From the NCBI RefSeq assembly GCF_902498195.1, contig NZ_CABVIY010000002.1:62001-126000 (forward strand): a stretch of 64,000 nucleotides of DNA. The letters run 5' to 3'. Origin of the DNA: Pseudomonas fluorescens (GTDB lineage Bacteria; Pseudomonadota; Gammaproteobacteria; Pseudomonadales; Pseudomonadaceae). Positions 8,416-17,787 of the stretch are shown piece after piece. The notes beneath the pieces were generated by a model, which had not been told where the DNA came from, did not search any database, and worked only from the letters and a program-made list of their open reading frames with translations. The translations under genes and the position numbers were made by a program. The stretch's first letter is position 1; each line of letters opens with the position of its first letter.

Positions 8416-10040
8416 GTGACATCCAATCCCCCGTTCGTATTCCGCTGTGGGCGGTGCTGTGTGGTGTCGCCGAACAACGTCCGGAGGCCGACGCACTGGT
8501 GGCCGAAGACGGTCGACTCACCTATCGGCAATTGGTCGGGCGCGTGGACGACGTCGCCCGGTCGATGTTGGCGCTGGGCCTCAAGCACGGCGACCACATC
8601 GGCCTGTTGCGTGGCAACTCGGTCACCTGGGCGGTGTATTGGTATGCCGCGGCCTCGTTGGGGCTGGTGACCGTCCCGCTCAACACAAGGTTTCGCACCG
8701 AAGAGTTGAGCTACGGCCTGGATCACGAAGATATCCGTGCGCTGTTTTGCGTCGACCGATTCCTCGACAAGATCGACTTTGTCGGCATGCTGCGGGACAT
8801 CGAGCCGGCCATCGATGGCACCTTGCCGGGCCAGGTGCTGCCGCTGTTGCAAACCCTGATCGTCGATGGCGAAGCGGTGCCCGCGGGCGCGCGCCGCCAG
8901 GGCGACTTCCTGGCGGCGGGCCAGGCGATCAATCCGGCCGAGCTGCAAGCCGCACGCGCCCGGGTGCAGGCCGATGACACGTTGCTGATTCAACTGACAT
9001 CCGGCACCACCAGTTATCCCAAGGGCGTCATGCTCAGTCATGCGGCCATGCTCGGCGTGGCGCAATCGGTGGCGCGACGCATCGGCGTGCGTCCCGAGGA
9101 TCGTTACTTCAGCCCGCGGCCTTTCTACCATGTGTCCGGCAGCACCATGTCCTTGCTGGTCGCCCTGGTTGAAGGCGCCTGCCTGGTCACCGCACAAACC
9201 TTCGACCCCGGCCAGGCGCTGGAAATCATGGCCCAGGAGCGCTGCACGCTGACCTCCGGCAACGACACGATGTTCTTGATGATGCTCGCGGACCCGGGAT
9301 TCGATCCTTCGCGACTGCACCTGCGCGGTGGCTGGGCCGCCGCCAGTCCGCATATCTTGCGCGACGTGGTCGAATTGATGGGGGCGGTGGAGATCTGCAA
9401 TGCCTACGGTTTGTCCGAGGCGGCGCCCAACCTGGTGGTGTCGGCGGCCAGCGAGCCGCTTGAGCAACGCATCGACGGCTACATGTTGCCCCATGAGGGG
9501 ATCAGCATTGAAATCCGTGATCCGAAAACCGGCGCAACCCTGGCGCCCGGTGAAGTCGGCGAGATCTGCGCCAAGGGCTGGAGCCTGATGAAGGGCTACT
9601 ACAAGTTGCCCGATAAAACCGCCGAGACCCTGCGTTCAGGCTGGCTGTACACCGGTGACCTGGGTGAGCTGGGGGCCGATGGGCGACTGCGTTTCATCGG
9701 TCGGCTCAAGGACATGTTTCGTGTCGGCGGGGAGAACGTTTCGCCGCTGGAGGTCGAGCAGGTCCTGCTCAAACACCCCAGCGTAGAACTGGCCCAGGTG
9801 GTCGGTGTGCCCGACCCGCGACTGGGCGAGGTGCCGGCTGCCTACGTGACCCTGCGCAGTGGGCAGCAGGTGGACGCCACGGCATTGATTGCCTTCTGCA
9901 AGGAGCGTTGCGCCAACTTCAAGGTGCCGCGCTACCTGAGCGTTGTCGAGGGGTTCGAGAGCATCGGCATGACCGGCTCGAGCAAGGTCCAGAAGAACCG
10001 TCTGCGCGAGCATGCCATCAAGGCGTTCGGACTGGGCTGA
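8412..10040 (+). CDS. AMP-forming acyl-CoA synthetase
   Basis: A 542-residue ANL-superfamily ligase that activates a carboxylic acid with ATP and CoA. Motifs in order are the P-loop-like LTSGTTSYPKGVMLSH near residue 195, AYGLSEAAPN near 332, and YTGDLGELGADGRLRFIGR with KDMFRVGGENVSP near 415-445. The C-terminal catalytic lysine region is GSSKVQKNRLRE. It starts at GTG 8412, overlapping the stop of the hydratase gene (GTGA). It is the last gene of the rightward catabolic operon and converges on the MarR gene 3 bases away. The substrate cannot be read from the sequence. Confidence 0.9.
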   Translation: MSDIQSPVRIPLWAVLCGVAEQRPEADALVAEDGRLTYRQLVGRVDDVARSMLALGLKHGDHIGLLRGNSVTWAVYWYAAASLGLVTVPLNTRFRTEELSYGLDHEDIRALFCVDRFLDKIDFVGMLRDIEPAIDGTLPGQVLPLLQTLIVDGEAVPAGARRQGDFLAAGQAINPAELQAARARVQADDTLLIQLTSGTTSYPKGVMLSHAAMLGVAQSVARRIGVRPEDRYFSPRPFYHVSGSTMSLLVALVEGACLVTAQTFDPGQALEIMAQERCTLTSGNDTMFLMMLADPGFDPSRLHLRGGWAAASPHILRDVVELMGAVEICNAYGLSEAAPNLVVSAASEPLEQRIDGYMLPHEGISIEIRDPKTGATLAPGEVGEICAKGWSLMKGYYKLPDKTAETLRSGWLYTGDLGELGADGRLRFIGRLKDMFRVGGENVSPLEVEQVLLKHPSVELAQVVGVPDPRLGEVPAAYVTLRSGQQVDATALIAFCKERCANFKVPRYLSVVEGFESIGMTGSSKVQKNRLREHAIKAFGLG

Positions 10041-10043
10041 GAC

Positions 10044-10571
10044 TCACTCACTCTGGCCGCTTTCACGCTCCTGGTCGAGCATGGCGCGCGCCTGGTGAGT
10101 CAACTTCTGCAGGGCGACGGCCAACAGCTCACGTTCGCTTTTGGTCAGGCATGACTGCAGTTGTTTGTTGAGCTTGACCGCTTCGGGGAACACTTCATCG
10201 ACCAGGGCCTTGCCCTGGTCGGTCAAGGACAGGGCAATACCCCGTGCATCGTTGGGGTCGGGTTGTCGGGCCACGAATCCGCGCTCATTGAGCTTGACCA
10301 CGATCCGGCTGGTCAGGCCCTTGTCGAACTGCGCCTGGGCGGCCAATCGATTGAGGGACAGTTCCCCGGCGGTGTTGATCAGGGCAATGACCCGCCACTC
10401 GTTCATGGTCAGCGAGAACTTGCGCAAGTAAACGCTGGCGGTGTTCTTGGTGTAGAGGTTGCTCAATTGACGCAGCTGGAACGACATCAGGTCGCGCAGG
10501 TCCTGCGGCTCGCCAATGTCCGTTTTGGTTGATTTAGTCACGCCTGTTTTCTCATTCAAATTAGTTGACAT
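10044..10571 (-). CDS. MarR-family transcriptional regulator
   Basis: A 175-residue winged-helix regulator. The region from FSLTMNEWRVIALI through LSLNRLAAQAQFDKG and LTSRIVVKLNERGFV to RQPDPNDARGIALSLTDQG is the standard MarR DNA-binding fold, including the D-x-R wing motif. ATG at 10571 is used, although a TTG two codons upstream is possible. It lies between the two catabolic transcription units and is the obvious regulator of both. Members controlling aromatic or CoA-thioester degradation usually release DNA on binding an acyl-CoA or the substrate. The palindrome at 4649-4664 is a candidate site. Confidence 0.88.
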   Translation of the reverse strand: MSTNLNEKTGVTKSTKTDIGEPQDLRDLMSFQLRQLSNLYTKNTASVYLRKFSLTMNEWRVIALINTAGELSLNRLAAQAQFDKGLTSRIVVKLNERGFVARQPDPNDARGIALSLTDQGKALVDEVFPEAVKLNKQLQSCLTKSERELLAVALQKLTHQARAMLDQERESGQSE

Positions 10572-10712
10572 GCTCAAATATATTAGCAGAGACTCAGCTC
10601 TGCCCGGGATGCCTTGAAACTCGAAAAATCCATATGGCCCCTGACGAACGCATCATGTTAGCGGTTACCCACATAATTGACGATGCCAATCATCTACCGA
10701 CCAGGAGTCTCC

Positions 10713-11636
10713 ATGACCGATGTCGTACTTTGCGAGTGTTTCGCGCGCGACGGGTTGCAGCACGAAAGTGTGATGATCCCGACGTCTCGCAAGCGCGAGC
10801 TGATCGAACAATTCGCCGACGCCGGTTTTGCCCGCGTGGAAGCCACGTCCTATTCCAACCCGGCCGTCATCCCGCAGTTTGCCGATGCCAGTGAATTGTT
10901 GGCCAGCTTGCCGCGACGCGAGCGGGTTTTCTACAAGGCGACGTGCGCCAATGTGCGGGCTGTAGAGCGGGCCATCGTGGATCTTGAAGCCGGCTTCGGC
11001 GCCAACGAAATCAGCCTTCTGGTGTCGGCGTCCGAGTCCCATTCGCAGAAAAACCTCAAGCGCAGTCGCGCCGATCAATGGGCCAACATTGCGGCGATGG
11101 TCCAGGCCGCTCAAGGTCGGTTCAGGTTGATCGGCACCGTGTCCGTAGCATTCGGTTGCCCTTTCGAAGGCGCGGTCGATGAGCAGCAGGTATTGGCGGA
11201 TGTCGAGGCCTTCGGCAGGCTCGGCGTGGCGCATGTCACCCTGGGCGACACCACCGGCGTCGCAACGCCACACAGCGTGCGTCGTTTGTTCGGGACGGTT
11301 CTCCAGGAGCTGCCTGAGGTAACGCCCATCGCGCATTTCCACGACACCCGTGCCACCGGGCTGGTGAATTACCTGGCGGCCCTCGAAGCCGGCACTCGTT
11401 ATTTTGACTGCGCGTTTGGCGGGGTCGGTGGCCACCCGGCGAAGGTCAAATATGGATCCGGCTTCACCGGCAATGTGAGCACCGAGGATTGGGTCAGTCT
11501 GCTGGAGTCGATGGGGGTAAACACCGGTATCGACCTGCAAAAAATGATGGCCGTTTCCGCGCTTTGCGAAACCGCGCTGGGGCGTGAGCTTCACAGTCGA
11601 GTGGCACGCAGCGGGCTGAATCCGCTGATCACCTGA
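10713..11636 (+). CDS. HMG-CoA lyase-like DRE-TIM protein lacking the usual catalytic cysteine
   Basis: A 307-residue TIM-barrel protein of the HMG-CoA lyase / DRE-TIM metallolyase group. The metal-site motifs are visible: ARDGLQHE near residue 9 in place of the usual PRDGLQNE, LGDTTGVATP in the middle, and AHFHDTRATGLVN near 212. The active-site loop normally reads GGLGGCP, with the cysteine being the catalytic acid/base. Here it reads GGVGGHPAKV, so histidine replaces cysteine, and the loop is followed by the normal TGNVSTED. ATG at 10713 is preceded by CAGGAG, while the frame is open upstream. It may cleave a different hydroxyacyl-CoA or work by altered chemistry. Confidence 0.75.
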   Translation: MTDVVLCECFARDGLQHESVMIPTSRKRELIEQFADAGFARVEATSYSNPAVIPQFADASELLASLPRRERVFYKATCANVRAVERAIVDLEAGFGANEISLLVSASESHSQKNLKRSRADQWANIAAMVQAAQGRFRLIGTVSVAFGCPFEGAVDEQQVLADVEAFGRLGVAHVTLGDTTGVATPHSVRRLFGTVLQELPEVTPIAHFHDTRATGLVNYLAALEAGTRYFDCAFGGVGGHPAKVKYGSGFTGNVSTEDWVSLLESMGVNTGIDLQKMMAVSALCETALGRELHSRVARSGLNPLIT

Positions 11637-11779
11637 TCGCCAGAAACACAACACATTTCATTCCTTGCGCCTGTGTGTCCGAGCACGGGATGGCATCGCT
11701 ACGCCCGCGTTCGGGAGGCCGAGGGATCGCCCGAGCGCCAAACCGGATCAAGAAACCAATAAAAATAACAGGGGTATTC

Positions 11780-13105
11780 ATGTCTAGAAACGCACGAGCA
11801 AAAACCATCGCACTGGCCAGCATGACCGTGGGGCTGGTGTTTGGGCAGTCCGCCCACGCGGCCTTCCTGGCGGACAGCAAAGCGGCCGTCAGTGCCAGAA
11901 CGTTCTACTACAACAATGACAACCGCGACGGCGGAGCCGATCAGCGAGAAACGGCCCAGGGCCTGCGTTTCGATTACCTTTCCGGTTTCACCGACGGCAC
12001 AGTCGGCTTCGGCGTGGATGTGCAGGCGCTGGTGGGGGTTCCACTGGACAGCAGTAAAAACCATCACCCGGACAACAACAGCTTCATCCCGAGCGATACC
12101 GATGGCACGGCCGTGGATTCATGGAGTCGCCTGGCGGGGAACGCGAAAGTGCGTTTTTCCAAAAGTGAGTTGCACTATGGCGGCGCAATGTTCCCGAATC
12201 TGCCGATCCTGGTGGCCACCGACAGCCGCCTGCTGCCGCAGACCTTTGAAGGCGCCATGCTGACCTCCAAAGAAATCGACAACCTGACGGTGGTGGCCGG
12301 CCAGCTTGAACATGCCACGGGCCGCGCATCGAGTAACCAGACAGGCCTGGCGGTTGCCGGTGCGACGGAGCAAAGCAACCAGTTCCGTTTTGCCGGGGGC
12401 GACTGGAAGGTCACGCCGAACCTGACCTTGCAGTACTACTACGCCAATCTTGAGGATTACTACAATCAGCATTTCGGCGGGCTGGTGCATGTGCTGCCCT
12501 TGGGCGCCGGCCAATCCTTCAAGACCGACCTGCGTTACTTCAAAAGCAGTGGTGAGGGCGCCAATGGCGAGCCGGGCTATCGGTTCAATAACAATGGCGG
12601 CTACGCCAGGCATCCCGGCGAAATCGACAACACGACCTGGAGTGCCATGTTCACCTATAGCCTGGGGGGCAATGCGTTCATGGTCGGTCACCAGCGTGTC
12701 AGTGACGACGGCGGTTTTGTCTGGGCCAACCAGGGCAGCCTGCCCAACGAAGGCGCTGCGGGCGCAGCGTTCTACCTGTTCACCGACAGCATGATCAATC
12801 AGTTCGCCCGTGCTGGCGAAAACACCACGTTCGGCCAGTACTCTTATGATTTCGCCGGCCTGGGTGCACCCGGGCTGAAGACCTCCATCGCCTATCTTCA
12901 CGGTGTGGATATCAAGAGTGTGAAGGGCGGTGCCGATCAGTCTGAATGGGAGCGCGACATGCGCATCGACTATGTTATCCAGTCGGGCGCGCTCAAGGGC
13001 TTTGGTGCCACGTTGCGCCACGGTGCTTATCGTGGCAGTGGCACGGGTATAGCCGATCAGGATCAGACCCGGCTGATCTTCAATTACAGCTACAGCTTCA
13101 TGTAG
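11780..13105 (+). CDS. OprD-family outer-membrane porin
   Basis: A 441-residue outer-membrane channel with a signal peptide ending AHA-AFLADSK. Family landmarks include FLADSKAAVSARTFYYNND near the mature N-terminus, RDGGADQRETAQGLRFDY, SKSELHYGGAMFPNLPIL near 135, a beta-strand-rich body, and a terminal aromatic strand ending IFNYSYSFM. OprD/OccK-type porins admit small carboxylates. Its place after the lyase gene suggests it brings the pathway substrate across the outer membrane, handing it to the MFS carrier. The start is ATG 11780 with CAGGGG upstream. The frame is open for 35 codons before it. Confidence 0.88.
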   Translation: MSRNARAKTIALASMTVGLVFGQSAHAAFLADSKAAVSARTFYYNNDNRDGGADQRETAQGLRFDYLSGFTDGTVGFGVDVQALVGVPLDSSKNHHPDNNSFIPSDTDGTAVDSWSRLAGNAKVRFSKSELHYGGAMFPNLPILVATDSRLLPQTFEGAMLTSKEIDNLTVVAGQLEHATGRASSNQTGLAVAGATEQSNQFRFAGGDWKVTPNLTLQYYYANLEDYYNQHFGGLVHVLPLGAGQSFKTDLRYFKSSGEGANGEPGYRFNNNGGYARHPGEIDNTTWSAMFTYSLGGNAFMVGHQRVSDDGGFVWANQGSLPNEGAAGAAFYLFTDSMINQFARAGENTTFGQYSYDFAGLGAPGLKTSIAYLHGVDIKSVKGGADQSEWERDMRIDYVIQSGALKGFGATLRHGAYRGSGTGIADQDQTRLIFNYSYSFM

Positions 13106-13179
13106 CGCAATCGCAGTGCCGGGCGCCGGCTCGCAGGTACAGCCCTTGTCCTGAAGCCGGCTCTCGAATGCCGCCGAGC

Positions 13180-14016
13180 CTATTTAAGGTCAACGTTCAG
13201 CATGGGGGCGCCGAACGACTCCAGCGTGGCCCTGGACTTGTCGAAGTACGCGGACCAGAACTCGTTCAACAGGTCCATGGTCTTGCCCGACCGGTACTTC
13301 TGTTTGATGCTGTCGGTGACCAGGCCGGCGCCCGCCACGTAGACGCGTGCCCCGCCCAGATCCGCGAACAGCGCCTTGTCTGAAGCTTTCTGGATCTGCT
13401 GGGCGACGTTGAGGTTCTGGATCGCGCTGTTGGCATAGAACGAGGCGTAATCGCTGTTTTCCAGCATGTCACTGATCAGGAACACCACGCGATCCCTGGC
13501 GGGCTGTTGACTCATGTCCGTTCCGACCTCGCGCAGGGCGTGCAGGATTTCGCTCTTCGGATTGTCGTTGTTGGCGTCACGCATGGCCTTGACGAACAGC
13601 CCCCCGACCCCGCGAACAAAACCGGCCTTTTGCGCTTTCATGCAGGTATCGAGCTGGCGAAGCTTGCTCATGCCCATCTCGTTGCGAACCGCCTCGGACG
13701 CCTGCACTTCCAGCGTGACATCGGCCTGCAGGCGCATGTATTCGCCGGGCACAAAGGCCGAGAAGGTGTACAGCTTTACCTGGTCGCCTTCCTGGACGAA
13801 TCGGTCAATCTTTTCCCAGGCCGAGCGCTGAATGTCTTCAGGCATCCTGATGGTCTGGTCGACGACGATGACCAGCTGGCGACCGGAGGGGGCAGGCTTG
13901 AATTCCGATAGCTTTGAAGCATCGTAACAACTGGCCATGTCGTTGCGCTCTGCCGCCATTGCGGCGGCAGGCAAGAGCATGGCTGCGACCAGGGTATTTC
14001 GCAGCATGCGTTTCAT
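13180..14016 (-). CDS. Secreted von Willebrand A-like protein
   Basis: A 278-residue protein with a signal peptide (MKRMLRNTLVAAMLLPAAAM, cleavage near AMA-AER). The core alternates hydrophobic strands and helices like a von Willebrand A/Rossmann fold: QLVIVVDQTIRMPEDI near residue 47, where VVDQT stands in place of the DxSxS metal site, and RVVFLISDMLENSDYA near 175. A complete MIDAS is not evident. Its ATG overlaps the stop of the membrane-protein gene (ATGA), so it is the last gene of a three-gene leftward operon. Function unknown; an envelope role is inferred from neighbours. Confidence 0.7.
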   Translation of the reverse strand: MKRMLRNTLVAAMLLPAAAMAAERNDMASCYDASKLSEFKPAPSGRQLVIVVDQTIRMPEDIQRSAWEKIDRFVQEGDQVKLYTFSAFVPGEYMRLQADVTLEVQASEAVRNEMGMSKLRQLDTCMKAQKAGFVRGVGGLFVKAMRDANNDNPKSEILHALREVGTDMSQQPARDRVVFLISDMLENSDYASFYANSAIQNLNVAQQIQKASDKALFADLGGARVYVAGAGLVTDSIKQKYRSGKTMDLLNEFWSAYFDKSRATLESFGAPMLNVDLK

Positions 14017-15692
14017 CAGGCGCTCACTCCTTTAGGCGCCGGGAATTTACCGGTCTTGGCCATGGCGACTTGAGTGGCGCGAATACGTTTGAGTTGCTCT
14101 ACGTTCAGGCCATATTCATCGGTCATCAGATCAAGCTCTTCATCGCTGAGTTCACGCAGGTCATCGAACTGGCCTGGCTTGATGGGCGCAGGTTCACCAG
14201 GCGCCGGTTGCTGCGCTGACGCCAGGGCTTGTGCATCTGGAGCGGGGGTTGGGGGTGTCGTCGACGGCTGCGGGTCGGCTATGGGGGCGGTGACAGGTGC
14301 GCTGTATTCGGCGTCGAGGTTGGCCAGTTGCTGTTGAAGTTCAAGCTTGGCGCGGTGTGCGGCGATGGTGCGCTGATCTTCTACAGCCTTCTCGGCCAGA
14401 CGCTCCGCTTCTACCTGCTGGGCACGCAGCTTCAGGAAGGCATCAAAGTCCCGGGTGTGGGCGGTGGTCGTGCTTCTGTGACCGATATCGGAAGCCATGT
14501 CGAAGCCCGCCACTTTGCGCTGCAACATCCGCAGCTTGTGGTCGGCGTGACCGCGAATGGCCAGGCGCTGACGGGCCATCCAGCGAATCATTTCGTCGGC
14601 CGTCTTGAATTTGCTGGTCATGTCATAGGCTTCCCTGGAAGCCAGGCCTGCAAACCCATAGACCATCGACAACCACAGCGCGATGAACTGAATCGCCACA
14701 TACACCACAGACAGCACGGCAAAGGTCACCAGCGAAGCACGGTGTTCGGCGCCGAGCTTGTCGTCGAAGGTTTTTTCCTTGCTCTGCTTTTCAACGTCAG
14801 CAGAGGCCGCCGGCAAATCGAACGGGCTGTTCGAGGTGTTCAACGACTGGTTGACCTGATAGCCGGCAACCCATTCGGTTTCCAGCGCATTGAGCTGTTC
14901 GGTACGCACCCAGAACGCGGCGATGGCCACGATGACGATGGTGATCGCGAATATGGCGATCCAGTGGTACTTAGCCGTGACGGTTTCGTTGGTCTTGATG
15001 CGTGCCAGGATCTTGTTGTAACCGGTGGCGTCGTTATCGTCGCGCGAGTTGTCGATAGAGATCTGCACGATGTCCTTGCCGATCTGGCTGTCACGATCAG
15101 CCGTACCGCGCCACCAATGGCGGGCTTTTTTGATCAGCGAGTTGTGGTGGATCTGGTGGCCGGCGATGTGAGCAAAAAAACCGGAGATCAAGGCCAGGAA
15201 CGACGCCACGGACCACGTCAGGTATTGCAGGTTGTTCGCGGATATTTCACGGTTGACGAAGGGACCGATGACATAGGCGAAACCCACGGCCTCCAGTACC
15301 AGCAGCGCGGCCATGAGCGGCACCACCCAGGCCGGGTTGGTGCGACGGCCTTTTTCGCAGACTTTGGACAGGTAGTCTTCGCACTTGGCGAAGTAGGAGG
15401 GGTCCTTGTCCACCGACTTGTAGCGATTGTAATACTCCTCGCAGAGGCTGATCTCGCCGCTGCGCCAACCGTTGGTGTTGACTTCGTCATGATCGTTTTT
15501 GACCTGGCGCGCCAGTCGGGCGACCGTGCCGATCAAGGGGGTCGAGTGCCAGGCGCGGCGAACGAAGTAGCAAACCTTGTCCCAGTTCAACGCGGCGATC
15601 ACGATCGCCACGAACAGGAAAATCAGCGACGCGGTCGCCAGCCGGTTGGCCACCATCAATGCGAGCATCGATGAAAGTGAGAAATCTTGCAT
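14016..15692 (-). CDS. Multispan inner-membrane protein with coiled-coil tail
   Basis: A 558-residue protein of no family I can name. Helices visible by eye are ASLIFLFVAIVIAALNW near residue 22, VVPLMAALLVLEAVGFAYVI near 122, SVASFLALISGFFAHIAG near 160, WIAIFAITIVIVAIAAFWV near 243, and a long pair near 320-350. The region from about 420 to 470 is a charged coiled coil rich in A, E, Q and R. A proline/alanine-rich linker and a short helical C-terminus follow. It lies between the OmpA-like lipoprotein and the vWA-like protein. The trio may span the envelope, but the MotAB or Tol-Pal resemblance is only in overall arrangement. Confidence 0.75.
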   Translation of the reverse strand: MQDFSLSSMLALMVANRLATASLIFLFVAIVIAALNWDKVCYFVRRAWHSTPLIGTVARLARQVKNDHDEVNTNGWRSGEISLCEEYYNRYKSVDKDPSYFAKCEDYLSKVCEKGRRTNPAWVVPLMAALLVLEAVGFAYVIGPFVNREISANNLQYLTWSVASFLALISGFFAHIAGHQIHHNSLIKKARHWWRGTADRDSQIGKDIVQISIDNSRDDNDATGYNKILARIKTNETVTAKYHWIAIFAITIVIVAIAAFWVRTEQLNALETEWVAGYQVNQSLNTSNSPFDLPAASADVEKQSKEKTFDDKLGAEHRASLVTFAVLSVVYVAIQFIALWLSMVYGFAGLASREAYDMTSKFKTADEMIRWMARQRLAIRGHADHKLRMLQRKVAGFDMASDIGHRSTTTAHTRDFDAFLKLRAQQVEAERLAEKAVEDQRTIAAHRAKLELQQQLANLDAEYSAPVTAPIADPQPSTTPPTPAPDAQALASAQQPAPGEPAPIKPGQFDDLRELSDEELDLMTDEYGLNVEQLKRIRATQVAMAKTGKFPAPKGVSA

Positions 15693-15707
15693 GTGCTTCT
15701 CTCTAGG

Positions 15708-17252
15708 TTAGGAGGCTTTGATCGGAACGAATTTGGCTACATAAGCCGACTCGCCACGCGGGTAGAAGACTTGCCCCTTGGTCGCACGTGGCGCGTTCTT
15801 TTCGAACACGACGTCGATACAGGAAACAGGTGCCTTGGGATCGGTGGCGAAGACGCGGTAAAGCACCTGCGTTTCACCTTCATAGGTGTTAGCCACGCCT
15901 TGAATGGCCTTGAGGCTGGTGCGATTGCCCGCATCGTAGTTCTTGACCACTTCAAGAATCGGCTGGCGGTCAATGGCCGCGTTTTCCTTGAGGATCGACA
16001 CCGGCGTGATGGTCAACAGGTTGCCATTGACCCGTTCGGCCCATACCCGGTTGTTGTAGCCGGCCATGTACTCATAGGTCTTGTACTCGATCAGTGGCTT
16101 GCCGGTTGCCAGGCTCAGCACATTCCCGGTTTCCCGTGGCGCATCGGCTTCACAGCTCTGGAATGGCAGGTTGTTGGCCTGGGCGGAAGCCACCAGTGCG
16201 AATCCTCCCGACTTGGGCTGGATGGCCGAGGTGATGCTCTCTTCCTTGGCCGCAGGCACTCCGCCGAAATTGACCAGGGCCAAACTGGCCGATGCCTCTT
16301 CAGTCTGGGCCGGTACAGCGGCCGGTGCCGGGCTGGCCGGGGTCTTGGCAGGCGTCTTCGATTTGGACGCGACCACTGGGGCTTTGGGTTTAGTGGCTGG
16401 CGGTGTCTTGGCCGACGTCGCGGGCTTTGTCGGCGCGCCCGCGCTGTAGGTCGCATACTTGGCATTCGACGATTCAGCTTGAACGCGCTTGACCAAGACC
16501 TCTTCGGAATTCATTTCGCTGATTTCGACACGGCGGTTGCTGTTGCGGCCATCGACGGTGCTGTTGTCTGCAATCGGCCGGGACGACCCTGCGCCCTGGT
16601 AATAAATGCGGTCGGCGCTGACCCCGGCGTCCTTGAAAATCTGGCCCACGGTTCGCGCGCGTTGCTCGGAGAGCTTCTGGTTGAAGCTGGCGCTGCCAGT
16701 GGCGTCAGTGTGACCCACCACCAGGAAACGGCGCTGGTCAGGCCCCTTGCCATCGCCCGCGTTCTGGGCAAAGGCCTGCGCCAGTTTTTGTGCCTGGCGT
16801 TTACCTGAGACACTCAACTGCGCTGAGCCGGAGGTAAACATGCTCTCGTCCTGGACCAGAGCTACCAGGCCACCGTCGGTGGTGGTCGTGTTGGCAGCCG
16901 GTGTTTCAAGATTTAGCGGTTGAACCTCGATGGACATCTTTTCATCACGGGCGATCTGATCGAGCGCTTTCATCTTCGCTTCCCAGATAGAACCGGCGTA
17001 ACAGCCCAGGGCGCCGCCTAAACCGCCGCCTATCAGGACGCCCGCCGTCCTGTGTGCCTCACCACCCAGCTTCGCGCCGATAAGGGCGCCGCCTACCGCA
17101 CCGACGCCGCACAGGATCTCCATCCCGTGCTTGGCACCCACCTCGCGCACCGTCTTGGTGGCACTGTCCAGGCCATTGTTCAAACTCTGGCAACCGCTGA
17201 GGGTGGCAACCGCCAACGCCAAAACGGTTAAGTGGCTTACTCTCGAACTCAT
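15708..17252 (-). CDS. OmpA-family lipoprotein with glycine-zipper
   Basis: A 514-residue outer-membrane lipoprotein. The signal peptide ends in a lipobox (ATLSGC, Cys near residue 21). A glycine-rich region (GAVGGALIGAKLGGEAHRTA) follows near 52-90. The peptidoglycan-binding OmpA domain spans about 160-245, with VVGHTDATGSASFNQKLSEQ and a typical NRRVEISE end. An Ala/Pro/Lys-rich linker and a C-terminal domain near 340-514 with several cysteines complete it. ATG at 17252 has GGAGT upstream. It heads the leftward operon with the genes at 14016 and 13180. Confidence 0.85.
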   Translation of the reverse strand: MSSRVSHLTVLALAVATLSGCQSLNNGLDSATKTVREVGAKHGMEILCGVGAVGGALIGAKLGGEAHRTAGVLIGGGLGGALGCYAGSIWEAKMKALDQIARDEKMSIEVQPLNLETPAANTTTTDGGLVALVQDESMFTSGSAQLSVSGKRQAQKLAQAFAQNAGDGKGPDQRRFLVVGHTDATGSASFNQKLSEQRARTVGQIFKDAGVSADRIYYQGAGSSRPIADNSTVDGRNSNRRVEISEMNSEEVLVKRVQAESSNAKYATYSAGAPTKPATSAKTPPATKPKAPVVASKSKTPAKTPASPAPAAVPAQTEEASASLALVNFGGVPAAKEESITSAIQPKSGGFALVASAQANNLPFQSCEADAPRETGNVLSLATGKPLIEYKTYEYMAGYNNRVWAERVNGNLLTITPVSILKENAAIDRQPILEVVKNYDAGNRTSLKAIQGVANTYEGETQVLYRVFATDPKAPVSCIDVVFEKNAPRATKGQVFYPRGESAYVAKFVPIKAS

Positions 17253-17750
17253 TGTTCAACTCCATGTGATGGACACGTTCAAAGGCGTCCCAATGCCTTT
17301 CTTCCCAATCCCTGGCCCGTCGATCCGACAGCCGTGCCGCGCACTGACCCAGGAAGAGGGCTGCCCAGCCCCGGGGCGACTTTTATGGATTTACAGGCAC
17401 GCAAAAGCCCAAGCGACACGTCTTGAGCGCGGCTTCAGGCAAAGAGAGGGTGTGGTTAACGAGGCGCAAGCCCATGCTGGCAATATCCATATAAGTACAA
17501 GGCCTGGGGCCTGATACATCCGTGTATTGAGTGGTCGCTCAGAGGGCGACGAAGCTGGCACAGTCAAATAGCCAGCGAATCCATCTAGGATTCTGGGCGC
17601 ATGATACTGCGGATTTGATGGGTGATGGCAATGTGATACGAGGAAAAGTTTTCGAGGGGGCGCTGCCTGGAGGTTTTTCAGCTGTTTTGTTATCCATGGT
17701 CGGGATGACCCAACAGCAGCCTGCGGTAGCGTTCTGAACGCCAGATACAG
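17253..17750. other. Non-coding stretch upstream of the OmpA-like gene
   Basis: About 500 bases without a convincing gene. Frames present are short and show no recognisable protein or ribosome binding site. The promoter of the leftward OmpA-like operon should lie in its left part. Its right end carries the hairpin next to the island boundary. Confidence 0.5.
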
Positions 17751-17775
17751 CGAAGCCCGCACTGGGCGGGCTTCG
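17751..17775. terminator. Hairpin at the left island boundary
   Basis: Inverted repeat CGAAGCCCGC - ACTG - GGCGGGCTTCG. It lies just outside the degenerate ssrA-like end at 17788-17810, at about the distance at which the present ssrA terminator (62567-62588) stands from the ssrA 3' end. It may be the original ssrA terminator displaced by the island. Confidence 0.6.
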
Positions 17776-17787
17776 TTGGTGTTTCAA

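Noticed and set aside
14229..15674. 481-codon plus-strand frame opposite the membrane-protein gene
   Set aside because: No ribosome binding site, odd composition. The minus-strand protein has coherent transmembrane helices and gene overlap.
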